A DNA stretch of 64,000 nucleotides from Acinetobacter sp. NCu2D-2. GTDB taxonomy: Bacteria > Pseudomonadota > Gammaproteobacteria > Pseudomonadales > Moraxellaceae. This document shows, piece after piece, positions 46,502 to 54,826 of the stretch (within the stretch, counting starts at the first letter, position 1; every line of letters begins with the position of its first letter). The notes under the pieces are model-generated. The model saw only the letters and a list, made by a program, of their open reading frames with translations, was not told the DNA's origin and ran no database searches. The stretch is from NCBI RefSeq assembly GCF_001647675.1, contig NZ_CP015594.1, positions 1,860,001 to 1,924,000 on the forward strand, given 5' to 3'. The position numbers and the translations under genes are program-made.

Positions 46502-48775
46502 TTATAGTCCTGTGGTCTTAATTTTTAAATGCTGAATTAAAACACCATCAATTACAGCTGAACCGAAATTTTTTGTAGTACCATTGGTATCTTTAAATAC
46601 AATACCTGTTGCATCAACCCCGGTTTTCGCTTTAAGTAAGTTATTACCAATTACCTCTGATGTACCAATTGCTATACTACTATGTGTCGCATCTCGGCCT
46701 TGATATTTTGGAGCTGTATCTATGCTCGAAGCTTGTATAGGCGTTCCACATGATGAAACATTACAAGTTCTGCCTTCAAAATGCGACCGATCCTTTGTAT
46801 CAACAATGTCCGTATAATTCTGATAAATTTTCTTATAAATATTTTGTTCATTAGGAATCCGCGTAACTTCTAAAATAATATTGTTACCATCTGACCCAAC
46901 AATAAAAGGTTGATACATATTACCAAGTACTAAATTAATATTTGGGCTATAAATATATAAACCTTCTGTTGCATCAAAAATAGGGGCTTTTAGGCCTACT
47001 TTCATCGCTGGTGTTGAATATTCATCATCAAGATCATCCTCTGTTGCTGTACTTATTCGAATACCTTTAGCATTCAATAACCTATTTTTTACTGCAAAAT
47101 CGTTTGGATTATTTTTATATTTATTGGCTAATTCCTCAGTTTCAATTGATATTAACTCTAAATCCAACTGATTTTGATTCAGGAAATTGTTTAATAACGC
47201 TAGCTTAGTGTTATATTCATCCAGTTGCTGTTTAGATGGATTCGATGGCAGCTGTGGAACATTATTGTTTAAAATTCTCGCCTGTGTAATTACAGAACTA
47301 TCAGTACTATTAAATTTTTCTAACCGAGAATATAGACGTGTATCTATAAACTTTGCATTTTCTGGAGAATTATCTGTATTTATACGTAATAATCCTGCTA
47401 TGCCTAATGTTTGAAAATAATCTCTATTAATAATATCTTTATTACTCTCTAATGTAGGATCTGGCCCTAGCGTTTGAAAAATTCTGACTTGAGACCCATT
47501 AAAACTCAGTCCATTAGCTACGACTTGTGCACGCAATCTATAATCAGAATCTAATCCATATATAGGAGCACCCGTTTGTGGATTGACTTGTGAATTAGAG
47601 CTTAATTCGCGGGAAAAAATATCTGTCCAAAAGCCAAATTTAATATTATTATCCATGTCTGAGCCATCTATTAACGCTAATGGCGCCTCTAGTGCCAAGA
47701 AACCTATTTTTTGTAATGTACCGTCATCTATAAATTGCATTACATTTTCTGAACCAGCACGGAATAACCAAGGGTTATCACTACTTCCCCAATTAAATGC
47801 TTGATTGCTATATCTTGTGCTTAGTGATCCATCATTCTTAGATAAAGCTAACCCATAGATAAATACATCAGCTTTAGTCCTTAATGAACCAACTGTACTT
47901 TGTGATGCAGTTTGTCTTGCTATTGTTTCGGCTAGTTCAAGTATATTTAATTCCGCAGCACCTTGAGCAGCCAATGCTTCTTTAATAGCATATTCATCTG
48001 CCCGTTGCGCTAAGATTAAATTATATAATTCATTTATTTTTTCTGTAACCTCTGGTGTAATTACATCATCAGTGCTTCTAGCCCCATAGCGAATCTCGAT
48101 CATTTCAAGCGTGTTATACATTGCCGCTTGCTTTGAGTTAGTATCACTCCAAATAGTATTCGCTGCTCTCTGAAACTTGGTTGTACCATCGTTGGTCAAA
48201 CTTCCACTAAGTCTGTAATACTGATCATAGCGAGTATTGTAATAATCTATAAACTCTTGCGTTTCGACGTATTTTTGCAATTCTTGATTACGATATAGTT
48301 GACCATAGTTTGATTCAACTTCATCCAATATATTTCCCTGATTTTCATCTATATATTCAGCATTTTTTGCATTATATGTCGCCTGATATACTCCAGCATA
48401 TAAATCTTGGTCATTTTTTGCTGTGTTATAAGCATTGTGATAAGTATCTTTATATATTTTATCATATGCGCGTTGACCTAATATTCTGTAATTCTCTCCC
48501 GTCGGAATAATGCGAATAAAACCAGTATCGTATTGAGTAGGATTAATAATTTTTATGTCTTGACGATTATAACTTGAGCCAGTCGACTTATCATTAGCTC
48601 CTTGAAAAACCATCTTAAAATCTTCCAAAACCAGCGCAACACCTTCACCCGTCGACTCAGATAAAGAATGATCTGAAAGCTCCTGCATCGCATATGCAGA
48701 TGGAAGCATGCTAAAAGCTACAGCAAATGCCAAGTAACGTTTACGAAAACGATGAATACCATTTGATTGAGTCAT
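46502..48775 (-). CDS. Exported protein A of a four-gene cluster (DUF6160-like N-terminus)
   Basis: A 757-residue exported protein and first gene of the unit. A long basic n-region (about 15 residues) precedes the hydrophobic core and the AYA cleavage site. The mature start is MQELSDHSLSESTGEGVALVLEDF. Residues about 100-270 are unlike the rest: a Tyr/Asn/Gln/Ala-rich, mostly helical stretch with many tyrosines. The second half returns to a beta-rich, Asn/Asp-rich pattern like that of C and D. One short cysteine pair (C-x4-C in RTCNVSSCGTP) lies near the C-terminus. AAGGAAG precedes the ATG. No homologue of known function is recognised. Confidence 0.75.
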   Translation of the reverse strand: MTQSNGIHRFRKRYLAFAVAFSMLPSAYAMQELSDHSLSESTGEGVALVLEDFKMVFQGANDKSTGSSYNRQDIKIINPTQYDTGFIRIIPTGENYRILGQRAYDKIYKDTYHNAYNTAKNDQDLYAGVYQATYNAKNAEYIDENQGNILDEVESNYGQLYRNQELQKYVETQEFIDYYNTRYDQYYRLSGSLTNDGTTKFQRAANTIWSDTNSKQAAMYNTLEMIEIRYGARSTDDVITPEVTEKINELYNLILAQRADEYAIKEALAAQGAAELNILELAETIARQTASQSTVGSLRTKADVFIYGLALSKNDGSLSTRYSNQAFNWGSSDNPWLFRAGSENVMQFIDDGTLQKIGFLALEAPLALIDGSDMDNNIKFGFWTDIFSRELSSNSQVNPQTGAPIYGLDSDYRLRAQVVANGLSFNGSQVRIFQTLGPDPTLESNKDIINRDYFQTLGIAGLLRINTDNSPENAKFIDTRLYSRLEKFNSTDSSVITQARILNNNVPQLPSNPSKQQLDEYNTKLALLNNFLNQNQLDLELISIETEELANKYKNNPNDFAVKNRLLNAKGIRISTATEDDLDDEYSTPAMKVGLKAPIFDATEGLYIYSPNINLVLGNMYQPFIVGSDGNNIILEVTRIPNEQNIYKKIYQNYTDIVDTKDRSHFEGRTCNVSSCGTPIQASSIDTAPKYQGRDATHSSIAIGTSEVIGNNLLKAKTGVDATGIVFKDTNGTTKNFGSAVIDGVLIQHLKIKTTGL

Positions 48776-48889
48776 CTCAAACTTCCTTCTTATATGATGC
48801 TCCGCATCTTTATTTTTCAGCTTCCAAGCCGCTGATCTTCAATTTCTTTGACGAGTGCTACGTCTAATTTTTTATAGATATACTTTTGT

Positions 48890-48918
48890 ATTATGCTTAA
48901 TTTTTAGCTAATTTCCAA
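48890..48918 (-). promoter_or_regulatory. Putative promoter of the exported-protein cluster
   Basis: On the minus strand TTGGAA and CATAAT are separated by 17 bases, about 115 bases before the first start codon, in an AT-rich stretch. Confidence 0.4.
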
Positions 48919-48963
48919 AGACTCATGATCAAAATACATAAGTTTCCGATGAATGAATCAGAC

Positions 48964-48997
48964 AAAAAATAAGCGGAGTAAAATACTCCGCTTATTC
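48964..48997 (-). terminator. Intrinsic terminator after dcd
   Basis: AATAAGCGGAGTA with its exact complement forms a 13-pair stem. On the minus strand a run of T follows. Confidence 0.85.
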
Positions 48998-49014
48998 AAT
49001 ATTTTAGTCAGTGC

Positions 49015-49584
49015 TTACGCTTTCGGTAAGGTTACGCCAGTTTGACCTTGATATTTACCACCACGGTCTTTGTACGATGTTTCGCAAACTTCATCAGATT
49101 CAAAGAACAACATTTGTGCTACACCCTCACCCGCATAAATACGTGCTGGTAAGTTTGTAGTGTTGGAAAACTCAAGTGTCACGTGACCTTCCCACTCAGG
49201 CTCAAGTGGCGTTACATTTACAATAATACCGCAGCGTGCATAAGTCGATTTACCCAAGCACACGGTCAACACATTACGTGGAATACGGAAATATTCAACC
49301 GTACGTGCTAATGCAAATGAGTTTGGCGGAATGATACAAACGTCTGATTCAATGTCAATAAAGCTTTTGTCATCGAAGTTTTTCGGATCGACAATTGCAG
49401 AATGCACATTGGTAAATACTTTAAATTCACGGGCGCAACGCACATCATAACCATAGCTTGATACGCCATAAGAAATGAGTTTTTCACCATTTTCATCTAA
49501 ACGAACTTGGTTTTCTGCATACGGTTCGATCATGCCGTGTTTTTCGCTCATTTCGCGAATCCAGCGATCAGACTTAATTGCCAT
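49015..49584 (-). CDS. dcd: dCTP deaminase
   Basis: A 189-residue trimeric dUTPase-fold enzyme that deaminates dCTP to dUTP for thymidylate synthesis. Family signatures run along its length: [12 protein letters not shown], the [13 protein letters not shown] segment, [33 protein letters not shown] with the catalytic Glu, and the C-terminal [17 protein letters not shown]. The ATG at 49582-49584 is chosen over one seven codons upstream because the family starts at MAIKSD. It is separated from mrp by a bidirectional terminator. Confidence 0.97.
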   Translation of the reverse strand: MAIKSDRWIREMSEKHGMIEPYAENQVRLDENGEKLISYGVSSYGYDVRCAREFKVFTNVHSAIVDPKNFDDKSFIDIESDVCIIPPNSFALARTVEYFRIPRNVLTVCLGKSTYARCGIIVNVTPLEPEWEGHVTLEFSNTTNLPARIYAGEGVAQMLFFESDEVCETSYKDRGGKYQGQTGVTLPKA

Positions 49585-49715
49585 TGATATAAATCCAAAA
49601 ATCATAAATTCAATAATTGAGACGTACTTTAACTGAATTTGACTCTAATGAAAATAATTGAACCGATATGTTGTTCCTCAACACTTCAAAACCGTTCAAA
49701 TTCAAATTTTACGGA

Positions 49716-49745
49716 CAAAAAAACCTGCACGGATGCAGGTTTTTG
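49716..49745. terminator. Intrinsic terminator after mrp
   Basis: CCTGCA and TGCAGG with a four-base loop, flanked by A- and T-runs. It serves the minus-strand mrp gene. Confidence 0.8.
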
Positions 49746-49757
49746 AATCGTGATATT

Positions 49758-51038
49758 TTAGAAAATACGCGACTGATCTTTTTCTACTTTTGGCAATTTT
49801 GCTGCAATTTTTGCTGCAATCTCTACATAACTTTCTGCGGCTGCATCTCCTGCCATCACAGACGGCGTACCTGCATCGGTATTTTCACGAATTGAGGCAT
49901 TTAAAGGCAGACGTCCTAATAATGGAATATCGTACTGCTGAGCAAGTTGATCACCACCACCAGTACCGAAAATTTGTTCTTCATGGCCACAGTTCGAACA
50001 AATATGAGTCGACATATTTTCCACGACACCCATGACCGGAATCTGTACACGGTTAAACAGCTCAATCCCTTTAGTGGCATCAAGCAATGCCACGTTTTGT
50101 GGTGTTGTGACAATCACAGCACCAGTGACTGGAATACGCTGCGCAAGCGTCAATTGAATATCGCCTGTACCCGGTGGCATATCAATCATCAAGACATCTA
50201 AGTCTGGCCATAAGGTTTGGTTAAACAGCTGCATCAACGCACCTGTTGCTTTTGGTCCACGCCAAGCCACCGGCGTATTATTGTCCCCGGTTAAGTGCCC
50301 AATAGACAGTACCGCCATACCATAGGCTTCAAGCGGAACAAACTGCTCTGCTTCGATCATAGGTGTTTTGCCTGCATTGCCAAGCATGGTCGGAATACTC
50401 GGACCATAAATATCAGCATCCAAAACACCGACTTTTAAGCCTTGTTTTTGTAGCGCCAAAGCAAGGTTGACCGTGGTTGTAGACTTACCTACACCACCCT
50501 TACCTGAAGAGACTAAAATGACATTCTGAATACGAGGATGCTTAGGTACGTCACGTTGCTGCGGTGCGGCTTTTTGGATTGGGGCTTCTGCTTGCTGTGG
50601 TTGATAATTGGCATTGGCTTGCTTCACTGCATCTTGGCTTGATGAGGCATCAACCACAGGTGGAAGATTAGCTTTCGGTGCTTTAGCATTTTGACTTGAA
50701 CAGCTTTCACCTTCTGCATGATGATGTCCACAGCCGCCTTTTTCACCATGTTCACCGGTTTTATGTTGGATCACATGCATATTCAGTTCTTGAATACCGC
50801 ATTTTTCCAATGCATCTGCCAATTCATCATGAATTTGTTGTAATTGGTCTTTTTCACTTGGTACGGTATTGATGGTGATTTGCAGCACTGCGCCTTGTAC
50901 ATTGACTTGCGTAATACGGTCTTTCAGGGCGTTATTGGAATTTGGCAAGATATAGGTTTGTAGTACCTGTTGCACCGCTTCTTCGTTAACCCCCTGTGAA
51001 GGTTTAAAAACCGATTTAAGCGAAGAAAGCCACGACAT
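49758..51038 (-). CDS. apbC: Mrp/ApbC-type iron-sulfur cluster carrier ATPase
   Basis: A 426-residue P-loop protein that carries Fe-S clusters to apoproteins. The deviant Walker A GKGGVGKST (179-187), DADIYGPSIP, IDMPPGTGD and the cluster-binding C-x2-C in ICSNCG are present. The N-terminal 90 residues form a DUF59/MIP18-like domain, but the usual D-P-E motif is not visible (LPNSNNAL instead). A linker of about 70 residues joins the two, with Cys103, three adjacent histidines (105-107) and Cys113. GGAG precedes the ATG. It is monocistronic with its own terminator and lies near metG, on the opposite strand. Confidence 0.92.
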   Translation of the reverse strand: MSWLSSLKSVFKPSQGVNEEAVQQVLQTYILPNSNNALKDRITQVNVQGAVLQITINTVPSEKDQLQQIHDELADALEKCGIQELNMHVIQHKTGEHGEKGGCGHHHAEGESCSSQNAKAPKANLPPVVDASSSQDAVKQANANYQPQQAEAPIQKAAPQQRDVPKHPRIQNVILVSSGKGGVGKSTTTVNLALALQKQGLKVGVLDADIYGPSIPTMLGNAGKTPMIEAEQFVPLEAYGMAVLSIGHLTGDNNTPVAWRGPKATGALMQLFNQTLWPDLDVLMIDMPPGTGDIQLTLAQRIPVTGAVIVTTPQNVALLDATKGIELFNRVQIPVMGVVENMSTHICSNCGHEEQIFGTGGGDQLAQQYDIPLLGRLPLNASIRENTDAGTPSVMAGDAAAESYVEIAAKIAAKLPKVEKDQSRIF

Positions 51039-51139
51039 AGGTTACTCCAAAACTGTGAATAGTCATCTGAATGGCCTAGTTTAACGAGGTTTTCAAGCAA
51101 GGTTAAGTATTGCTTTGAACATAATCATCAAACACCCTT

Positions 51140-51168
51140 AAAAAACCAAGCAAATTGCTTGGTTTTTT
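51140..51168. terminator. Bidirectional intrinsic terminator
   Basis: AACCAAGCAA and TTGCTTGGTT form a near loop-less stem flanked by A- and T-runs, downstream of the LEA-like gene. Confidence 0.8.
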
Positions 51169-51180
51169 AAATCTGATCGA

Positions 51181-51558
51181 TTAAGCCTGATCATCTTTTT
51201 TAAATTTATTTAAGGTTTCTGTGGCTTTCTGTTTGAGGTCATGCAATTTTTCAGTGGCTTGTACTTTTAAATCACCTAACTTTTCAACGGCATCTTTTTT
51301 CAGAGTCTCGGCTTTTTCTTTCGCTGCTTCTAAAGTCTGCCCTGCGGTTTCTTTCAGATGATCGAGATTGGAGCTAGTTTCCGATTTTACCGTTGATGTA
51401 TCGTTTTTTAAGGCATCTACAGTTTCTTTGGCATTTTCCTTAATCGTTTCGGCTTTTTCTTCCACGGCATGTTGGGCTTCTAGGGCTTATTCACTGACCT
51501 GATGTTTCACTTTTTGTGTGTTTTCTTTTAGTTCATTGACATGCTTATTGCTACTCAT
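51181..51558 (-). pseudogene. LEA-like repeat protein gene interrupted by an in-frame stop
   Basis: A good start (ATG at 51556-51558 with AGGAGT eight bases upstream) opens a frame of 23 codons beginning MSSNKHVNELKEN. It is closed by TAA at 51487-51489. The same frame then continues with matching composition for 102 codons to the stop at 51181. The downstream part contains 11-residue repeats such as TEKLHDLKQKA and VEKLGDLKVQA, typical of amphipathic LEA/apolipoprotein-like helices. The TAA is one base from GAA, AAA or CAA, all common in this protein. A GTG just after the stop could restart translation to give about 94 residues. The intact protein would be a 125-residue stress-type helical protein. 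Confidence 0.75.
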
Positions 51559-51721
51559 GTATTGATACTCCTATGCAATTTCACGTGATTTGCATATAGA
51601 TATACCGCGACAACAGCCAAAATTCGGTGAAAGCTGCATTTTGCAACAGAGTTTCAACACAATGTTGCATGTCATACAGCTGTGCTTTACATCCCAAGAT
51701 TAGCTACTCAGTCAGCTAAAT

Positions 51722-52528
51722 TTAAACCCGCACGGTAGACATAAAGCTAACTGCTGAGAATAGCCAAATAAATAAAATAAAGCTGCGCGCTTGATTAAAA
51801 TGATCGATGTCTGTGCCATGCAGCATGTTGTGACGGGTCATGGTCACAGTTGAGCTTGAGTCCATCTTATAAGCTGCGAGTTCTGCAAAGTACGGATTCA
51901 TTTCAGTGGCAATTTTAGATTTATGCCACAGGCTCTTAATTTCATTGCCTTTTAAACCCGGAACAATTTTATAGACATCGACAAACTTGGTGCCGTTTTG
52001 TTTTAAGAACCCTGTTTTGAGCAAGACATCAGTCAGGATACCTTCAAGCTGTGCGTAGATATTCGGGATACAGCCGCTATACACACCTAACTTATACATC
52101 TTAAAGCTTTCAAGCAGAATCGGACGGCGCTTGGCTTTGAGGTCTTGATTTAAGTCTAAGGCATCAAATGCATTCAGCATTTCTGTTTGGAAAAATTCAG
52201 TATTGATTAAATCGAGCAAATTGAATTGTTCAATATTTTCAAACTGATGAATCTGCGGCCAGAAATGCATGAGATTTAATGCATCATTGGCGACTTTAGC
52301 GCCTACGGGTTGATCGAGCTGATCGGCAAGTACATTAAAATATTCATCTTGTTGAGCAAGTTCATGCAAATGATTGATCAAAAAGGTATGTTCACCTTGC
52401 GAGATCTGATCAAGATAATCCTGTGCTTGATTGAGAATTTGCTTTCCTAAAGTGGGCAAGCCCTGCACATTCGATTTGATACGTTTAACGGGTTGATCAT
52501 CTTCATAATCATCAAAATCGTCGTACAT
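51722..52528 (-). CDS. Hypothetical protein with HEPN-like C-terminal motif
   Basis: A 268-residue soluble protein with a very acidic N-terminus (MYDDFDDYEDD). The middle helical region contains LESFKMYKLGVYSGCIPNIYAQLEGIL, and the C-terminal part has RHNMLHGTDIDHFNQARSFILFIWL. The R-x4-H pattern (Arg232 to His237), followed by Gly and a hydrophobic helix, resembles the catalytic motif of HEPN RNases and RHxxxHG-type abortive-infection proteins. No toxin-antitoxin partner is adjacent. It is divergent from metG. The family assignment is inference from one motif and the all-helical pattern. Confidence 0.65.
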   Translation of the reverse strand: MYDDFDDYEDDQPVKRIKSNVQGLPTLGKQILNQAQDYLDQISQGEHTFLINHLHELAQQDEYFNVLADQLDQPVGAKVANDALNLMHFWPQIHQFENIEQFNLLDLINTEFFQTEMLNAFDALDLNQDLKAKRRPILLESFKMYKLGVYSGCIPNIYAQLEGILTDVLLKTGFLKQNGTKFVDVYKIVPGLKGNEIKSLWHKSKIATEMNPYFAELAAYKMDSSSTVTMTRHNMLHGTDIDHFNQARSFILFIWLFSAVSFMSTVRV

Positions 52529-52713
52529 GTAAAAACCCTCAAAAATTCAGCTGAATCCTAAATTATCCCTGATATCGATCTGACAATATAGTGATAAAAC
52601 TTCTGCAATCTTTGCTATTGAAAAAGATTTCACCAAAAGCCTTATGCAACAATCGCGTATCTCATGTAAAATTATCGCCCATTGCAAATAAATACGAATG
52701 AGAGAGTGAATCC

Positions 52714-54771
52714 GTGCGTAATATTTTAGTTACTAACGCCCTTCCATACGCGAATGGCCCAATTCATATGGGTCATTTACTCGGTTATATCCAAGCTGAT
52801 ATTTGGGTACGTGCGATGCGTGCAATGGGTCATAACGTGACTTATGTATGTGCGGACGATGCTCACGGCACAGCGATTATGCTACGTGCTGAAGCCAACG
52901 GTATTTCACCTGAACAGCAAATTGCCAACGTTCAACAAGAGCATGAGCGTGATTTCAAAGGCTTTAAAGTCGACTTTGATCATTACGACTCAACCAACAG
53001 TGCAGAAAACCAAGCACGTGCCTCTGAGATTTATCTTAAAAACCGTGAAGCCGGCAATATTGCTGTTCGTCCTGTTACACAGTTGTTCGACCCTGAAAAA
53101 GGCATGTTCTTGTCAGACCGTTTCATTAAAGGCACATGCCCGAAATGTAAAGCGGAAGATCAGTACGGCGACTCATGTGAAGTGTGCGGTACAACTTACA
53201 ATGCCACTGAACTGTTAAATCCAAAATCTACTTTAAGCGGTGCAACTCCTGTTGAGAAATCTTCAGATCACTACTTCTTTAAATTACCGAACTTTGGTGA
53301 ATACCTGCAAAAATGGACACGTGACCAAGGTCGCCTACCTGTATCGATTGCCAACAAGTTAGATGAATGGTTTGAAGCAGGTTTGTCGGATTGGGATATT
53401 TCTCGTGACGCGCCATATTTTGGTTTTGAAATTCCGGATGCACCAAACAAATATTTCTACGTTTGGGTCGATGCACCAATCGGCTATATGTCAAGCTTTG
53501 AAAATTACATCAAAACCAAACGTCCTGACCTAAGCTTTGACGATTACTGGAAAAAAGATTCTAAAAATGAAGTGTATCACTTCATTGGTAAAGACATTGT
53601 TTACTTCCACGCATTGTTCTGGCCTGCAATGCTTGAAGGTGCCAACTACCGTACACCAACAAGCTTATTCGTCAATGGTTTCTTGACTGTAAATGGTCAG
53701 AAGATGTCAAAATCTCGTGGTACGTTCATTAAAGCAGAAACGTATTTAGAGCATTTAAACCCTGAATATTTACGTTATTACTTCGCATCTAAACTTTCTG
53801 ACAAAGTTGAAGATTCGGATTTGAACCTTGATGATTTCGTTCAAAAAGTGAATTCTGACTTGGTTGGTAAAGTGGTCAACATCGCAAGTCGTTGTGCAAA
53901 ATTCATTAACACCAAGTTTGACAACAAACTTTCTGCAACGTGTGCAGAGCCTGAATTGGTGCAAAGCTTTATTGATGCGGGCGATTCAATCGCGCAAGCG
54001 TATGAATCACGTGAGTTCTCAACCGCGATTCGTGAAATCATGGCGCTTGCTGATAAAGCCAACCAATACATCGATGAGAAAAAGCCTTGGGCTTTAGCGA
54101 AGATTGAAGGCGAAGAACAACAAGTTCATGACGTGTGTTCTGTGGGTATTAACCTGTTCCGTCAATTGGCGGTTTACCTTGCACCTGTATTGCCTACACT
54201 CGCTGAACAAGTTCAAGCGTTCTTACAGTTAGACAGCTTTAACTTCGAATCTCGTAAGCATATCTTGGTTGCACATGACATCGCTCAATTCCAACCATTG
54301 ATGCAACGTGTTGATCCGAAAGCGGTTGCTGCGATGGTCGATGCATCTAAAGATTCTTTAGCTGCCCCTGCTGAAGCGCCAAAAGCTGAGAAGAAAAAAG
54401 AGAAAGCCAAAGAGAAGAAAGCTGAGCCTAAAGTCGGTGAAGCTGAAATCATTAATATTGATGATTTTATGAAAGTTGACCTACGAGTGGCTGAAGTTCT
54501 TGAAGCGGCTCACGTTGAAGGTTCAGATAAACTCCTTCAATTGACTTTAAATGTCGGTGAAGCTGAGCCACGTAATGTGTTCAGTGGTATTCGTGAGTTC
54601 TATAAGCCTGAAGACCTTAAAGGTAAATTGGTGGTGATGGTGGCAAACCTTGCTCCACGTAAAATGCGTTTTGGTATTTCTAACGGTATGGTGTTAGCTG
54701 CGGGTAATGGCGACGGTGTTTGGGTGATTTCACCTGAATCTGGTGCTAAACCGGGTGATAAAGTGTCTTAA
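52714..54771 (+). CDS. metG: Methionyl-tRNA synthetase
   Basis: A 685-residue class I synthetase. The HIGH-type motif reads [11 protein letters not shown] (residues 11-21) and the KMSKS motif is [10 protein letters not shown] zinc knuckle of the form C-x2-C...C-x2-C ([18 protein letters not shown]) lies near residue 145. A lysine-rich linker of about 30 residues precedes a C-terminal EMAP-II-like tRNA-binding domain (from [24 protein letters not shown]), which also dimerises the enzyme. Translation starts at GTG (52714), as no suitable ATG is near and the encoded [15 protein letters not shown] is canonical. Monocistronic. Confidence 0.98.
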   Translation: MRNILVTNALPYANGPIHMGHLLGYIQADIWVRAMRAMGHNVTYVCADDAHGTAIMLRAEANGISPEQQIANVQQEHERDFKGFKVDFDHYDSTNSAENQARASEIYLKNREAGNIAVRPVTQLFDPEKGMFLSDRFIKGTCPKCKAEDQYGDSCEVCGTTYNATELLNPKSTLSGATPVEKSSDHYFFKLPNFGEYLQKWTRDQGRLPVSIANKLDEWFEAGLSDWDISRDAPYFGFEIPDAPNKYFYVWVDAPIGYMSSFENYIKTKRPDLSFDDYWKKDSKNEVYHFIGKDIVYFHALFWPAMLEGANYRTPTSLFVNGFLTVNGQKMSKSRGTFIKAETYLEHLNPEYLRYYFASKLSDKVEDSDLNLDDFVQKVNSDLVGKVVNIASRCAKFINTKFDNKLSATCAEPELVQSFIDAGDSIAQAYESREFSTAIREIMALADKANQYIDEKKPWALAKIEGEEQQVHDVCSVGINLFRQLAVYLAPVLPTLAEQVQAFLQLDSFNFESRKHILVAHDIAQFQPLMQRVDPKAVAAMVDASKDSLAAPAEAPKAEKKKEKAKEKKAEPKVGEAEIINIDDFMKVDLRVAEVLEAAHVEGSDKLLQLTLNVGEAEPRNVFSGIREFYKPEDLKGKLVVMVANLAPRKMRFGISNGMVLAAGNGDGVWVISPESGAKPGDKVS

Positions 54772-54791
54772 TTATTAGATTAAGATGAGAG

Positions 54792-54822
54792 AAAGCCTCT
54801 ACGGATGTAGGGGCTTTTTTTA
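54792..54822 (+). terminator. Intrinsic terminator after metG
   Basis: AAAGCCTCTAC paired with GTAGGGGCTTT (one G-T pair) around GGAT, followed by T residues. Confidence 0.8.
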
Positions 54823-54826
54823 TAAA

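Noticed and set aside
51181..51465. The LEA-like gene as an intact 94-residue gene starting at GTG
   Set aside because: The GTG has no good ribosome binding site, whereas a strong start lies upstream in the same frame before an in-frame TAA. A disrupted gene is the better reading, though restart is possible.
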